Assembly: GCF_007858275.1 (NCBI RefSeq)
Contig: NZ_VFEV01000017.1
Span: 62,001-126,000 of the forward strand
Direction of reading: 5' to 3'
Length of the DNA: 64,000 nt
Source: Pseudomonas proteolytica
Lineage (GTDB): Bacteria; Pseudomonadota; Gammaproteobacteria; Pseudomonadales; Pseudomonadaceae
Made by a program: the position numbers and the translations under genes. Numbering within the stretch: position 1 is the first letter of the stretch; each line of letters opens with the position of its first letter. Of the stretch, positions 44,187 to 53,299 are shown piece by piece. The notes under the pieces were generated by a model that searched no databases, was not told where the DNA came from, and saw nothing but the letters and a program-made list of their open reading frames with translations.

Positions 44187-44866
44187 TCCGACTCCGGGGC
44201 ATCAAGCATATAGCCCATACCTCGGGCGGTATGGATCAATTTCATGTCGAAATCATCGTCAATTTTCGCTCGCAAACGCCGAACTGCAACTTCGATCACA
44301 TTGGTATCGCTATCGAAATTCATGTCCCAGACCTGGGAAGCAATCAAAGACTTCGGAAGCACTTCGCCGCGCCGGCGCAGCAGTAGTTCGAGTAACGAGA
44401 ACTCCTTTGCCGTCAGGTCAATCCGCTTTCCACTGCGTATGGCACGACGTTTCAACAAGTCAACTTCAAGATCTGCTATTTTCATGGTGGTCTGCGTGGG
44501 CGAGCTATTGCCCCGGCGGAGCAGCGTCCTGACCCGGGCTAACAATTCGGAAAAAGCGAATGGCTTGACCAGATAGTCGTCGGCACCCAGCTCCAATCCT
44601 TTCACGCGATCTTCGACGCCGTCACGTGCCGTCAGAAACAGCACTGGGACATCCTTCCCCGCTGCTCGCACCATCCGCAGTACTTCCCAGCCGTCCAGGC
44701 CCGGCATCATCACGTCCAGAATCAACAGGTCATACGCTTCGCTCAGTGCATGCTGAAGTGCATCCGTTCCCGTCATGACGCGGTCGACGTTGAACCCAGC
44801 CTCAGTGAGGCCCTGCTGCAGGTAAGTGCCTATTTTTGGCTCATCTTCAGCTACCAGAAGTTTCAT
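44183..44866 (-). CDS. copR: Copper response regulator CopR/CusR (OmpR family)
   Basis: A 227-residue regulator. The receiver domain has the acidic pocket AEDEP and phospho-acceptor Asp in [16 protein letters not shown] (about residue 51) and Lys in [13 protein letters not shown]; the winged helix contains [21 protein letters not shown] and [17 protein letters not shown]. The internal ATG at 44866 gives the standard start; the upstream extension from 44956 lies in the promoter. It probably binds the TTAC/TGAC-N6-GTAA/GTCA boxes found across the copper island, one of which lies 64 bases upstream. Confidence 0.92.
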   Translation of the reverse strand: MKLLVAEDEPKIGTYLQQGLTEAGFNVDRVMTGTDALQHALSEAYDLLILDVMMPGLDGWEVLRMVRAAGKDVPVLFLTARDGVEDRVKGLELGADDYLVKPFAFSELLARVRTLLRRGNSSPTQTTMKIADLEVDLLKRRAIRSGKRIDLTAKEFSLLELLLRRRGEVLPKSLIASQVWDMNFDSDTNVIEVAVRRLRAKIDDDFDMKLIHTARGMGYMLDAPESE

Positions 44867-44930
44867 GTGGGCGGTTTCCAAATTTAGAGTGACCTGAGTG
44901 TGCAGCCAAATGCCCCCCCCAACCTGAAGC

Positions 44931-44944
44931 TTACGAAAATGTAA
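44931..44944. promoter_or_regulatory. Candidate CopR box 1 (copR / PtrA-like divergent promoter)
   Basis: TTAC-GAAAAT-GTAA, a symmetric box between copR (64 bases away) and the gene at 45074 (129 bases). It is one of six boxes of the same form in the island. Confidence 0.6.
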
Positions 44945-45073
44945 TCCTAGCTTCATGCCTCTGTCAGGGAGCTTTGTCTAGGGTGCATGCATGAGCACTA
45001 GGTTGTGCTCTCGGCCCTCGTATGAACAACAACCAGAGGGGCCGGCCACAGCTTCTTGTGAGGAGACTGTCCT

Positions 45074-45433
45074 ATGAAACTGCTTAAATCTTTATTTCTG
45101 ATTGTTTCGCTCCTGCTGTCTTCAGCTGTCTGGGCTGAAGGAGGGAGTGATCGCGCCCTAGAGCGCATCGAGAAAATGCGGGAGAAGGCCGAAGCCGTAT
45201 TGATCCAGGCGGAGAAGGCTCCTCCTGGCCAGCGCCATGTGCACATGAAGGAGCACATGAAGATGCTCGAAGAGATGATGAGCCAGCTTCACAAAGAACA
45301 CCCAGCTCCCGGTATATCTACGGAACAGCATCTCGCTTGGATGGAAAAGCACGACAAATTGGTGGATGACGCCCTCGGGCAGATGATGCGGGAGCACAAG
45401 CTAATGATGGCTGACAAAGAGTGCCATCGATAA
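45074..45433 (+). CDS. PtrA-like copper-responsive periplasmic protein
   Basis: A 119-residue secreted protein with signal peptide (cut after VWA) and a start AEGGSDRALERIEKMREKAE as in the co-regulatory protein PtrA N-terminal family of Pseudomonas. The mature helix is rich in His and Met (HVHMKEHMKMLEEMMSQLHK, then MMREHKLMM), which suggests copper binding. It is divergent from copR and shares its box. A perfect terminator follows at 45476. Confidence 0.75.
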   Translation: MKLLKSLFLIVSLLLSSAVWAEGGSDRALERIEKMREKAEAVLIQAEKAPPGQRHVHMKEHMKMLEEMMSQLHKEHPAPGISTEQHLAWMEKHDKLVDDALGQMMREHKLMMADKECHR

Positions 45434-45475
45434 GAATCCCCCTTCAAGGCCTTCCGTGATTGCTCCTTTGGCCTA

Positions 45476-45503
45476 GCGGCGCCACAACGGCGCCGCGTTT
45501 TTT
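45476..45503 (+). terminator. Rho-independent terminator after the PtrA-like gene
   Basis: GCGGCGCC (45476-45483) pairs with GGCGCCGC (45489-45496), followed by GTTTTTT. It ends the PtrA-like transcript. Confidence 0.85.
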
Positions 45504-45594
45504 CAAGCTGACTAATTTGTAGTTTTGGGGTAAGCCCCCCGGCAGGAACCGGGGAATAGCATAGGATTTCCAACCACCTCAGTGAGGTTTCATC

Positions 45595-46155
45595 ATGAAA
45601 CGTTCACGTCTCCAACTGTTGATCACCGCACTTCTCTTCGGAGCGACAACTCCAGCCTTTGCGCAAACTCCTGGCAGTGAAACCAGCATTGGCCGACAGG
45701 CCCAAGCAACCCCTGCTACGCGTACCGTTTTCGTCAAGATGGATGACATTAGCTTCGGCCAGAAGTCGATCGATGTGAAGCCTGGCGAGACCGTCCGCTT
45801 CGTATTAAAGAACGAAGGGGCGCTGATGCACGAATTCAACATCGGCAAGGCCGAATCGCAGCTGAAACATCAACGCGAGATGGCGGCTCTATTCAAAGAC
45901 GGCACGCTGACGCCGACGGGCAAGGCGAAGTCGATCGTCTGGCGGGAGCACTTCACTGCCCCTAGCGATTCCGATCCTCCGGGATATCCGGAGGTCATTG
46001 AGGCAAAACATGACGATCCTAACGCCATCCTCGTTGAGCCTGGGACGACGAAGGAATTCGTCTGGACATTCGCCGATGCGTCCAACCTGAACTTTGCCTG
46101 CACCCTTCCGGGACATTATCAGGCAGGGATGGTGGGAACGTTCGTAATGCGTTGA
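45595..46155 (+). CDS. Periplasmic cupredoxin (CopI-like)
   Basis: A 186-residue secreted blue-copper-type protein. It has a signal peptide (cut after AFAQ) and a cupredoxin fold (VFVKMDDISFGQKSIDVKPG, TVRFVLKNEGALMHEFNIG). Likely copper ligands are His in LMHEF and Cys, His and Met in ACTLPGHYQAGM. An insert of about 60 residues between the ligand regions is typical of the CopI type. It lies at the head of the remaining cop genes and may buffer or oxidise periplasmic copper. Confidence 0.85.
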   Translation: MKRSRLQLLITALLFGATTPAFAQTPGSETSIGRQAQATPATRTVFVKMDDISFGQKSIDVKPGETVRFVLKNEGALMHEFNIGKAESQLKHQREMAALFKDGTLTPTGKAKSIVWREHFTAPSDSDPPGYPEVIEAKHDDPNAILVEPGTTKEFVWTFADASNLNFACTLPGHYQAGMVGTFVMR

Positions 46156-46200
46156 ATCGACGACCAGATGCCCCGGCGTTGTGTGCCGGGCTGCACCTGA

Positions 46201-46914
46201 TCTAGCCGCAGCCCAATCCCGGTTCTAACGGACGCAGATCGTGAAGCCGCGTTTCCGCCCTTGCCGGGCCACAAGGTGCACGACAGTGCCATCAACAACT
46301 TTTTCCTGCTCGACCAGCTCGAATACCAGGATGCCGATGAAGGCAGCACACTAGCCTGGGATGCGATCGGTTGGATCGGCGGAGACATCAATCGTCTCTG
46401 GCTTCGCTCCGAGGGCGAACGCACCAATGGCGTCACCGAAGATGCTGAGCTGGAGGCCTTGTACGGGCACTCGATCGGTCCTTGGTGGGATGTCGTCGCG
46501 GGTGTCCGCCAGGACTTCAAACCGGAGTCGCCGCAGACTTGGGCCGCCTTCGGCATTCAGGGCTTGGCCCTCTACAACTTCGAAGCTGAAGCAACCGCTT
46601 TCATCGGCGAAAACGGCCAGACCGCCGCTCGATTAGAAGGCGAATACGACATTCTGCTCACCAATCGCCTGATCTTGCAGCCGACAGCCGAAGTGAATTT
46701 CTACGGCAAAAACGATCCTCAGCGTGGGATTGGCTCTGGTTTGGCCAATACCGAAGTGGGCTTGCGACTGCGCTACGAGATTGTTCGTGAATTTGCTCCC
46801 TATATCGGAGTCACCTGGAGTCGCTCCTATGGCAACACCGCCGATTTTGCCGGCGACGAAGGGGAAGATACCAACGAGGCTCGATTTGTAGCCGGTATTC
46901 GCATGTGGTTCTAA
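46201..46914 (+). pseudogene. copB: copB, 5'-truncated outer-membrane copper resistance protein
   Basis: The frame from 46201 shows clear CopB homology from [20 protein letters not shown] to the C-terminal VAGIRMWF, ending in Phe as porin-like proteins do. The signal peptide and the Met/His-rich N-terminal repeats (usually 60-150 residues) are missing, and no ribosome site or good start is present. An in-frame TTG at 46261 exists but would give no signal peptide. A deletion has joined the end of the cupredoxin gene to copB. The barrel part itself has no frameshift. Confidence 0.85.
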
Positions 46915-46923
46915 GGGGCGGAC

Positions 46924-47757
46924 ATGAAAAGAACAATTAAGACCTTAGTGGCGGCGGGCGTCGTCGGAAGCACTGCGGTTGTTGCCGGTGCCTATTTTGG
47001 CCTGGTCAATGTTGGTGCCGATGATCCCCACTTCCCAGCTGTGTATGCATTCCTGTCGATGGCCCGTGATCGTTCTATTGAGGTGCGCTCCCAGGACATT
47101 CAGGTTCCCAACCTCAATGGCGAGGCCATGATCCGTGCCGGGGCAGGCAACTACAACTCCATGTGTATTGGCTGCCACTTGGCCCCAGGTGTCGCCCAGA
47201 CCGAACTAAGCCAAGCTCTCTATCCAGCTCCGCCGAACCTGGCCAAGGTCGGTGTCGATGCTAATCCGGCTGCAACCTTCTGGGTGATCAAGCATGGCAT
47301 CAAAGCCACGGGCATGCCTGCTTGGGGCAAGAGCATGGGCGATCAGTACATCTGGGGCATGGTGGCATTCTTAAACGAACTGCCAAAACTTAATGCTGAA
47401 CAGTATCGAGCCCTGGTTGCATCAAGCGGCGGTCACGAGCATGGGGGCGGCGAAACCCAGATGCACAACCATGAGGGGCAGCATGAAAGCGCCAGCGTCG
47501 ATCACCATGCTTCGGACAGTTCAGCAGTAAATGCCAATGCCGACCATCACGGCGATGCTGCAGGCGGTGCGGATCATCACTCCTCGAATACCGCTGAGCC
47601 TGCAAACGGTGCAGATCACCATGCTGCAGATAGCTCAAAGGCGAAAAGCGGTGCCGGTCATCATGACACCGGGCATGCCCATGAGGAAAAGGCCCCGGTA
47701 GCTGCCCCCAAAACTCACACCCCTGCCGATGGCAAAGAGCACGTACATGAAAGTTAA
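46924..47757 (+). CDS. Membrane-anchored c-type cytochrome with His-rich tail
   Basis: A 277-residue protein with an N-terminal anchor (VAAGVVGSTAVVAGAYFGL), one heme-c site CIGCH (about residue 80) and a Met ligand region in IKATGMPAWGKS. The C-terminal 110 residues hold at least six repeats of the form (A/V)-D-H-H-(A/S/G), separated by Ser/Ala-rich spacers, which is a clear metal-binding tail. It stands between copB and the DUF411 gene in several copper islands. The tail may collect Cu or other ions; electron partners are unknown. Confidence 0.8.
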   Translation: MKRTIKTLVAAGVVGSTAVVAGAYFGLVNVGADDPHFPAVYAFLSMARDRSIEVRSQDIQVPNLNGEAMIRAGAGNYNSMCIGCHLAPGVAQTELSQALYPAPPNLAKVGVDANPAATFWVIKHGIKATGMPAWGKSMGDQYIWGMVAFLNELPKLNAEQYRALVASSGGHEHGGGETQMHNHEGQHESASVDHHASDSSAVNANADHHGDAAGGADHHSSNTAEPANGADHHAADSSKAKSGAGHHDTGHAHEEKAPVAAPKTHTPADGKEHVHES

Positions 47758-48202
47758 AAGCAAAGGGGCGCGCCTGGCGGTGCTGGCCGCCTTGTTCGTA
47801 GCGTCGACCGCTCAAGCAGCGGATGCCCTGACAATCGATGTGCACCGTGATGCCAACTGCGGATGCTGCAAAAAATGGATCTCGCACCTCGAAGCGAACG
47901 GCTTCCAGGTTATCGATCATGTTGAGCACGACATGACCTCGGTTAAGCAGCGACTGGGCGTTGCTCCGCGGCTGGCTTCATGCCATACCGCAGTGATCGA
48001 TGGTAAGTTCGTAGAGGGCCACGTGCCTGCTGCCCAGGTCATCGAGCTTTCCAAGCGAAATGATCTGGTCGGCATAGCCGTTCCTGGAATGCCGGCGGGC
48101 TCGCCTGGAATGGAGGCAGGTGGCACCCAGCACGCCTATCAAGTGACCGGATTGACCAAGGCCGGTACCGACCAAGTCATTGCCGACTACCCCACCAAGT
48201 AG
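47747..48202 (+). CDS. copG: DUF411 metal-binding protein (CopG-like)
   Basis: A 151-residue secreted protein of the DUF411 family. It has a signal peptide (cut after AQAA) and a thioredoxin-like fold with DANCGCCKKWISHLEANGF and the distal Cys-His in ASCHTAVIDGKFVEGHVPA. CopG of this type binds Cu clusters with its CxxCC and distal Cys, and can cycle Cu(I)/Cu(II). I start it at the ATG 47747, inside the cytochrome stop. Confidence 0.88.
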   Translation: MKVKSKGARLAVLAALFVASTAQAADALTIDVHRDANCGCCKKWISHLEANGFQVIDHVEHDMTSVKQRLGVAPRLASCHTAVIDGKFVEGHVPAAQVIELSKRNDLVGIAVPGMPAGSPGMEAGGTQHAYQVTGLTKAGTDQVIADYPTK

Positions 48203-48217
48203 CATCTCTGCTAGATG

Positions 48218-48256
48218 CCGAGCGCTCGACTTTCCCTCTCAAGGTCGGGCGCTCGG
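48218..48256. terminator. Long inverted repeat after copG
   Basis: CCGAGCGCTCGAC (48218-48230) pairs with GTCGGGCGCTCGG (48244-48256) with one mismatch. It follows the copG stop by 15 bases and probably ends that transcript, though no T-run follows. Confidence 0.6.
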
Positions 48257-48330
48257 AATCCTGGCAACGCGCTCCGTAAACACCCATTTTCTCCAAAAGA
48301 AGCCAGCTGCCTGCCGAGGCTGATGGCCGC

Positions 48331-48388
48331 TTTATGGACAATTATGTTCGCGTTTATAATTTATGCTGCCAAGCATAATTGTCTATAA
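48331..48388. repeat. Nested palindrome, possible recombination site
   Basis: GACAATTATG (48337-48346) is repeated in reverse as CATAATTGTC (48374-48383). Flanking TTTA and TAAA extend the symmetry, and a second palindrome TTATGCT-GCCA-AGCATAA (48361-48378) is nested in it. The AT-rich stretch lies in an otherwise gene-free gap. It resembles a two-site tyrosine-recombinase or resolvase target, but no recombinase is adjacent. Confidence 0.4.
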
Positions 48389-48476
48389 ACCTAAGCATCC
48401 TCTTTCCTCTTCAGGCCCTGGATGGTTAGAAATAGGCTGTTGTAGAGCCGGATGGCTCATCGTCTTCCTTGGTACG

Positions 48477-48510
48477 AAAAAAAGGCGAGCGCCGGTGGAG
48501 GCCGCTCGCC
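48477..48510 (-). terminator. Rho-independent terminator of the broken oprD gene
   Basis: Read on the minus strand, GGCGAGCG pairs with CGCTCGCC (48503-48510 and 48484-48491) and a run of seven T follows (48477-48483). It starts nine bases after the stop codon of the oprD remnant. Confidence 0.85.
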
Positions 48511-48518
48511 GACGTAGC

Positions 48519-49645
48519 TTAAAGCACTGCGAGCGGGTGTTCGACGATGAGGCGAACCTCATCCAGATCCGACTCGAAATCGGTTGCGCCGATAGTCGCT
48601 TGGCGCATGCGGAAGGACACGTCCTTCAGTGTTCCTGCTTGAACAACCTAATTGGCTTCGATGTCGCTCTCCCAACGCTTTTGATTGGTCAGCGGATTGC
48701 CGTCCTCGTCGCGACGCATGTAAACCTCGTTGGCGTTGGTGTAGTCCGTATCCTGCCCGTCCAGGTCGTAGCGCACCTGCCAGGACTTCTCCTTGGGCGA
48801 GTTGAAGTCGATGTACTGGATGGAGTTATCCAGGTAGATCGAGTGGACAGGCGCAGGTAGTCGAAGTCGTCACTCCCGTTGTTGCGCTGAATGCCGACCA
48901 TCACGGTATGAGCACCGAACTGTACCCCGACCTTACCGCTCCAGATGTTGTTATCGAAGCTACCCAACTGTTGTTTCCCTTCATCGACGGCGTTGTAGTA
49001 GTTGAGTCCACCGATCAGGGCGACATCATCTGAGAGCAGCTAGCTCAACGTGGTGCCGGCGTAGTACTGATTCCAGGCACCTTGAGTCGGCTTGTATAGA
49101 GACTGATGCCGACGTTGTCGTTGACCGTATAGTCGCCGCCAAAATAAGCGATCCAGGGGGAGTCGACGGTGCCTGCGTAGAACGTAGTGAGGCCATCGCG
49201 CATGCTGCTGAAATTGGGCTCGCTCATTGAATGGAGGCGGCCACCCTGAAGGGCCAAGCCATCGATACTGGTGTTGGCCATAGTGATACCGCAAAAGCTT
49301 TCAGGCAGGAGCCGCCACTACCGGATTGCCCGTCGCCAGAGTCGAGTTCAGGCCCAGCATCGCAAAGGCGTCGCCCCCAAAGCCCACAGCGCCCACAGCG
49401 CCCTCGGTGAAGATAGACACAAATCCTCCTATGATCCCATGAGGCCATTCTTCCGAGTAGCCGTTGCCTGTGCGGCTCGCCTGCCCTTTGCGGAAATCGC
49501 GATTGAAGTAGATATTGCGGTTCAAAATGGTGAGGCCGCAGCCCTCGACGAAACCTTTTGGTTTCTCTTCAGTAGCCATTGTGACCTGTCCGGCACTGAC
49601 GCTGAGAGCAATCAGTGATAGACCCAACAGGGCTTCACTACTCAT
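48519..49645 (-). pseudogene. OprD-family porin, heavily frameshifted copy
   Basis: Homology to the porin at 55176-56501 can be followed through several frames: signal peptide and NRNIYFNRDFRKGQASRTGN at the start, LHSMSEPNFSSMRDGL in the middle, GSFDNNIWSGKVGVQFGAHT near the end and a final HPLAVL before the stop at 48519. About 50 codons are deleted between the GSGGS and LPESF segments. There are also frameshifts near 49090 and 48850 and an in-frame TAG near 49040. It cannot make a porin. Upstream is a DUF2790 gene in the same orientation. Confidence 0.88.
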
Positions 49646-49777
49646 GTAGCGCTCCTATGTTTTCTGGCAGTGTGATCTCTGTCAAGTTTCTTGTAGTAAT
49701 TGCCATAGTGCGCAGGGCATCGTCCGTGTGCTCACACCATATTCACACACGCCAAATAACGGCAGAGCGACTTTAAG

Positions 49778-49791
49778 TTACTTTTCAGTCA
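49778..49791. promoter_or_regulatory. Candidate CopR box 2 (broken oprD)
   Basis: TTAC-TTTTCA-GTCA, 132 bases upstream of the porin start at 49645. The intact-frame porin at 55176 has a box at nearly the same distance (133 bases). Confidence 0.55.
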
Positions 49792-49816
49792 GCGTTCTGT
49801 AAGTTCAATCTGCAGT

Positions 49817-50155
49817 TCAGTTTTGATTCCGACAAGCTGTCCCCATTTCGCGATACTCAAGAATCTGCAGATTGCCGTTGGAGTCCTCATAGGTCATTTG
49901 AACCGGCATAACCTCGCAGCTGGAACCGGTAGAGGTTATATGCACGAGCTTGGCGATGTCCAGCTTCATGCCGTACCGATAGTGGGTTACCTCGGGCGGG
50001 TTCTTGCCGCGGGATACAGCGTACTCCTGCATCGCCTTTTCGTTGTCCTGAATCATGCGACCATAGACACGGTCGCCGCCGCCTTCGGCCATTACCAAGG
50101 ACGAGGCGGAAATAACCGAAACTGCCAGTACTGCTTTTAAGATACTCACGTTCAA
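49817..50155 (-). CDS. DUF2790 periplasmic protein, copy 1
   Basis: A 112-residue secreted protein with signal peptide (cut after VMA) and the family start EGGGDRVYGRMIQDNEKAMQEYA. It also has VTHYRYGMKLDIAKLVHI and two Cys residues (SSCEVMP and TACRNQN) that could form a disulphide. DUF2790 proteins are small Pseudomonas proteins often near metal-resistance genes; the function is unknown. GGAG precedes the ATG. The paralogue at 54623 has the same neighbour type. Confidence 0.85.
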   Translation of the reverse strand: MNVSILKAVLAVSVISASSLVMAEGGGDRVYGRMIQDNEKAMQEYAVSRGKNPPEVTHYRYGMKLDIAKLVHITSTGSSCEVMPVQMTYEDSNGNLQILEYREMGTACRNQN

Positions 50156-50216
50156 CTCCTCCGCTCACGTGGTAAAAGTATAAACGTGCGAACCTGTCAT
50201 TAAGATGAAGCGAAAA

Positions 50217-50230
50217 TTACATCTTCGTAA
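50217..50230. promoter_or_regulatory. Candidate CopR box 3 (DUF2790 copy 1)
   Basis: TTAC-ATCTTC-GTAA, 61 bases upstream of the DUF2790 start at 50155. Confidence 0.6.
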
Positions 50231-50339
50231 TTGCAGGGTGTAAGAAGCTTTTCTTAATAGCTGTAGATAAGAATCAAGTGCCGAAATGACTGGGCAACCC
50301 GTGCTCATCGCCAAGTTACCCGGGTTCCTGGCAGCCCAG

Positions 50340-50640
50340 TTACCTTTCTGTGCCGGACGCTGATTTCCTCCCTTTGCGTCGCATCAACCAATAGGCCGCC
50401 GGCAACACCAGCATCGACAACAGTGGAGCGGTGATCACCCCTCCCACCATCGGTCATCGGTGCAGCGATCCGCTTCATCACTTTGGAACCCGCACCGCTG
50501 CCCCAGAGAATCGGCTGCAGGCCGGCAATGATCACCACTGTCATGGCCTTGGGTCGAACACGCTGCACGGCGCCTTCACGAATCGCGGCGACCAGGCCGC
50601 GCTCAGTACTGTCGCCAGTATCTTCATGTTCGGACCAGGC
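50340..50640 (-). pseudogene. cusA-type RND efflux pump, C-terminal remnant
   Basis: The minus strand encodes [20 protein letters not shown] and [17 protein letters not shown] frameshift follows, then [20 protein letters not shown] and a basic tail ending at 50340. This is the last 100 residues of a CusA/CzcA heavy-metal RND transporter. The other 900 or more residues are gone; the segment joins cusC-like sequence directly. Confidence 0.85.
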
Positions 50641-50649
50641 GCTCTTCAG

Positions 50650-50910
50650 GTATGGGGCTGGTGAGGGCTAAGATCGGCTGAATCTTACCGCTGCGTTCCA
50701 CCTGGGCAATCAGCGCCGCCGGCAACCCGATCTCCAGTTTGGCCGCCTGGACGGTCAGCGAAGGGGCATTATCTTCGGCCAACCATAAGGCTTCATTGAG
50801 TGTCAGGGGCGGTCGTTGGGCAATGCCTGCACGGTCACCGCCAGGGCAGCCACGACGGGCCAGCCTGTGCAATAGCGTTTGGGTGTATGTTCACGATTGC
50901 TGCGATGATC
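50650..50910 (-). pseudogene. cusC-type outer-membrane factor, N-terminal remnant
   Basis: The minus strand shows a signal-peptide-like VVAALAVTVQALPNDRP, and after a one-base shift PPLTLNEALWLAEDNAPSLT, the start of a CusC/TolC-type protein. A short segment further on (IGLPAALIAQVERSGKIQP) is of unclear origin. It lies in the position expected for the first gene of a cusCBA operon whose middle has been deleted. Confidence 0.65.
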
Positions 50911-50984
50911 CACTGCGCAGCGCTCTAGCGCATGCAGGCAAGCCATCCAGACGGTGCGGGATGAAACTCAGTGTGGAACAGGAA

Positions 50985-51233
50985 TCAAACGCGCGGAGGT
51001 CGCCATACCCCGGAAAGGGCTTGAACGGGAAGGAAATCGCTGGAGAAGGAAACCGCAATGGGGCTGGACTGCGTGACGGGAGGCTTCACGATCGACACTT
51101 GCAGCATGCTGGAGGTCTTGCACTCCTGACCGGGCTTGCAGGGCTCGCCATGATCGGAGGGGCTGCCCATCTCGTGGCAACAGTCCGGCTCCACATCCCC
51201 ATCATCGCTATGCCGGCAGCTTTCATCGGGCAA
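50985..51233 (-). pseudogene. Small Cys/His-rich protein upstream of cusC, 5'-truncated
   Basis: A frame encoding DESCRHSDDGDVEPDCCHEM and PCKPGQECKTSSML before a predicted beta segment. Small metal-binding proteins of this look precede cus/czc operons. Its 5' end joins the nuclease-like fragment near 51235, so the start is lost. Confidence 0.5.
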
Positions 51234-51239
51234 GATTCT

Positions 51240-51768
51240 ATCGATGCCTTGATGCCCGCCTCACCGCCTATGAGTAGCTTGTCGAAGCGCAGGCTATTGT
51301 CCTTCGCCGATATAATGTCTGGGAGAGGATTGCCGTCCAAGATGTTATCGATGGTTACGAGTGTGAATGCGAAATTGGCAGGAGCATCTTTCTTTGCTGC
51401 TTGAGCCGCTGCAGTACTGAAAAGGACTTAGCACCAATGAAAGCCGGATTGATGAGATCTTCATACCCAAAGCGTCCACCCAAGGCGACGTGGTACTTAA
51501 TCTGATGGTAATCGACAACCACCCGGTGAGGGCCGTAGCTGGGTCTGCCCGGATCATAGCAAACGATGATGTCATCGCACGCTTTCGGCCCATCCGTTTC
51601 GTAGGATACTTCAATCACATTGGTCTGATCGGGATCTCTAAGCGCCGACGCATAAATCCAAAAAAAGCGAGCTTGGTAATCATGTCCATGCCAATTGGCT
51701 TCGACTGCGTTCTCCAAGGGAATCCCTCCTAGCGGTAAAAAGTCTGCGCATAGCCCCCGGGGCGTCAT
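51240..51768 (-). pseudogene. Fragment of a nuclease-like (Cap4/DUF4297-type) gene
   Basis: The frame from 51768 encodes EANWHGHDYQARFFWIYASA, a DGPKACDDIIVCYD segment and VVDYHQIKYHV, a pattern (D then QxK) like the PD-(D/E)XK domain of Cap4/DUF4297 dsDNA nucleases in antiphage systems. After LQRLKQ a shift leads into another frame with NFAFTLVTIDNILDGNPLPD and SLRFDKLLIGG. The homologous stretch is about 175 residues, then it is cut at the cus remnant. The family call rests on motif spacing only. Confidence 0.45.
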
Positions 51769-52000
51769 TTTGAAAGTCTTATGGTACAGAGTTGTACGAT
51801 GAGGTGCGGGGGCTTCTCAGGCAGGAGCCACCAGGTTGTCATTAACGCTACCACCATGCAGCGCAGCAATACCGACCACCCCCCTAGGTAAAGGCCACGG
51901 CTCAGTCCGAGCCCCACCTCGCCAGCACCGTAAAGTCGCCACTTGGCAGTATTTGCTGTCGCCGTATGGCCGAAGCAGATCGTCCTTGGATATTAACTTG

Positions 52001-52924
52001 TCAGCGATAGTTGTCCTTGAGGGTGTTGTGTATCGCGGTCGCCGCAGTCGCCGCATGGGCGACTCCAACACTAATCTGATTGAGCGCATTGACTACATCG
52101 CCCGCCGCGTACAACCCCTGGACTGACGTCCGCTGGTCGGTGTCCACTAACAGCTCGCCATTGCTGTCAACATTTACGCCGACGCTTTTCGCCAACTCGG
52201 TCCGTGCGTTGCAGCCAAGCATCGGGTATAGGGTGTCGAAACTGAGTTCGCCACCGCTAGCCAAGCGTAGCGCCACACGATGCCCTTTGATCATGCGGAT
52301 TTGCGCGATCGGATCCTCGATGAGCCGGATGCCTGCCTGTGCAATTCTGAGACGTTCTTCGTTGTCTAGTTCTCTGCCACCCGGTTGCACAAATAGTGTG
52401 AGCTGGCGGGTGTAGGTACGAAGAAATAGCGCATGTCTGAAGCCTTCCTTGGCGGAGGCGAGAAGCGCAACGTCCTGGTCGATGACATCGTATCCGTCGC
52501 AAATCGGACACCAACGCACATAGCCACCGAGAGTGGCCTCACGCAGGTCGGGTATCTCTGGGTGTTTATCAATAACGCCGGTGGCAAGAACCACAGTCGA
52601 CGCCACAACGCGGTCATCATCGATATCGGCGATGAAGTCGTCTCCTTGCTTTGATAGCGCTTTCACGGTGGCTCGTCGGACATAAACATTGTAGCGCTCT
52701 GCCTGTTTGCGTAGCCGTGTCAACAACTCGGCGCCCGAAACACCCAGAGGAAAACCCGGATAGTTGTGGGTGATCGGGATCAGCCCTGCACGGCTCTGGC
52801 CGGCATCGACCAGTAGAACCTGTCGGCGATACCGCGCCAAATAGATAGCTGCTGTCAGCCCGGCAGGGCCTGCACCGACAATAAGGCAATCCAGCACATG
52901 ACATTGAGCCCGCTTGCTTGTCAT
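52001..52924 (-). CDS. Thioredoxin-reductase-like FAD/NAD(P) oxidoreductase
   Basis: A 307-residue flavoprotein with FAD-binding [20 protein letters not shown], a redox pair in [10 protein letters not shown] (about residue 138), an NAD(P) region and the C-terminal [19 protein letters not shown]. The length fits TrxB-like proteins. The CPICD site is that of a TrxB-related group distinct from classical CATC. It has a good GGAG site. No thioredoxin gene is adjacent. It may reduce oxidised thiols under metal stress; the partner is unknown. Confidence 0.85.
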   Translation of the reverse strand: MTSKRAQCHVLDCLIVGAGPAGLTAAIYLARYRRQVLLVDAGQSRAGLIPITHNYPGFPLGVSGAELLTRLRKQAERYNVYVRRATVKALSKQGDDFIADIDDDRVVASTVVLATGVIDKHPEIPDLREATLGGYVRWCPICDGYDVIDQDVALLASAKEGFRHALFLRTYTRQLTLFVQPGGRELDNEERLRIAQAGIRLIEDPIAQIRMIKGHRVALRLASGGELSFDTLYPMLGCNARTELAKSVGVNVDSNGELLVDTDQRTSVQGLYAAGDVVNALNQISVGVAHAATAATAIHNTLKDNYR

Positions 52925-53299
52925 CTGGCTCTCCAGTTGTTGCCGATGCTGTCGGACGCCAGCGTCATTAGCCAGTACCGGCCATCATGCAGTCATCGAA
53001 ATTAGCCCGAAAAGAACGCTTTGGCCCACGTTCTGGACTCGGAATGTCTCTACCGCGCTCAAGCGATTGGGCTTCTCAAGGCGCAGTGACAGAGTCAGAG
53101 CATCGTCTCGGGCTCAGATCAGTGCCTCTGACCTTTGGCCTATCTCGAATGGTTCTGGAGATCTATAGACCAAGCGGAGCTTAGTTTTCGTCCACTACCA
53201 GTTCAAGGTGATATGCATCGGCAGCAAATTACCGTCCAAACCGGCGCGGCTATTTCTTTCAAGGATGCAGCGCACAGATCGACTTTGGCATCACCATAG
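52925..53299. other. Gap without recognisable gene
   Basis: Short open frames exist on both strands but none has a ribosome site with a recognisable product. It may hold gene remnants. No clear CopR box or terminator was found. Confidence 0.35.
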
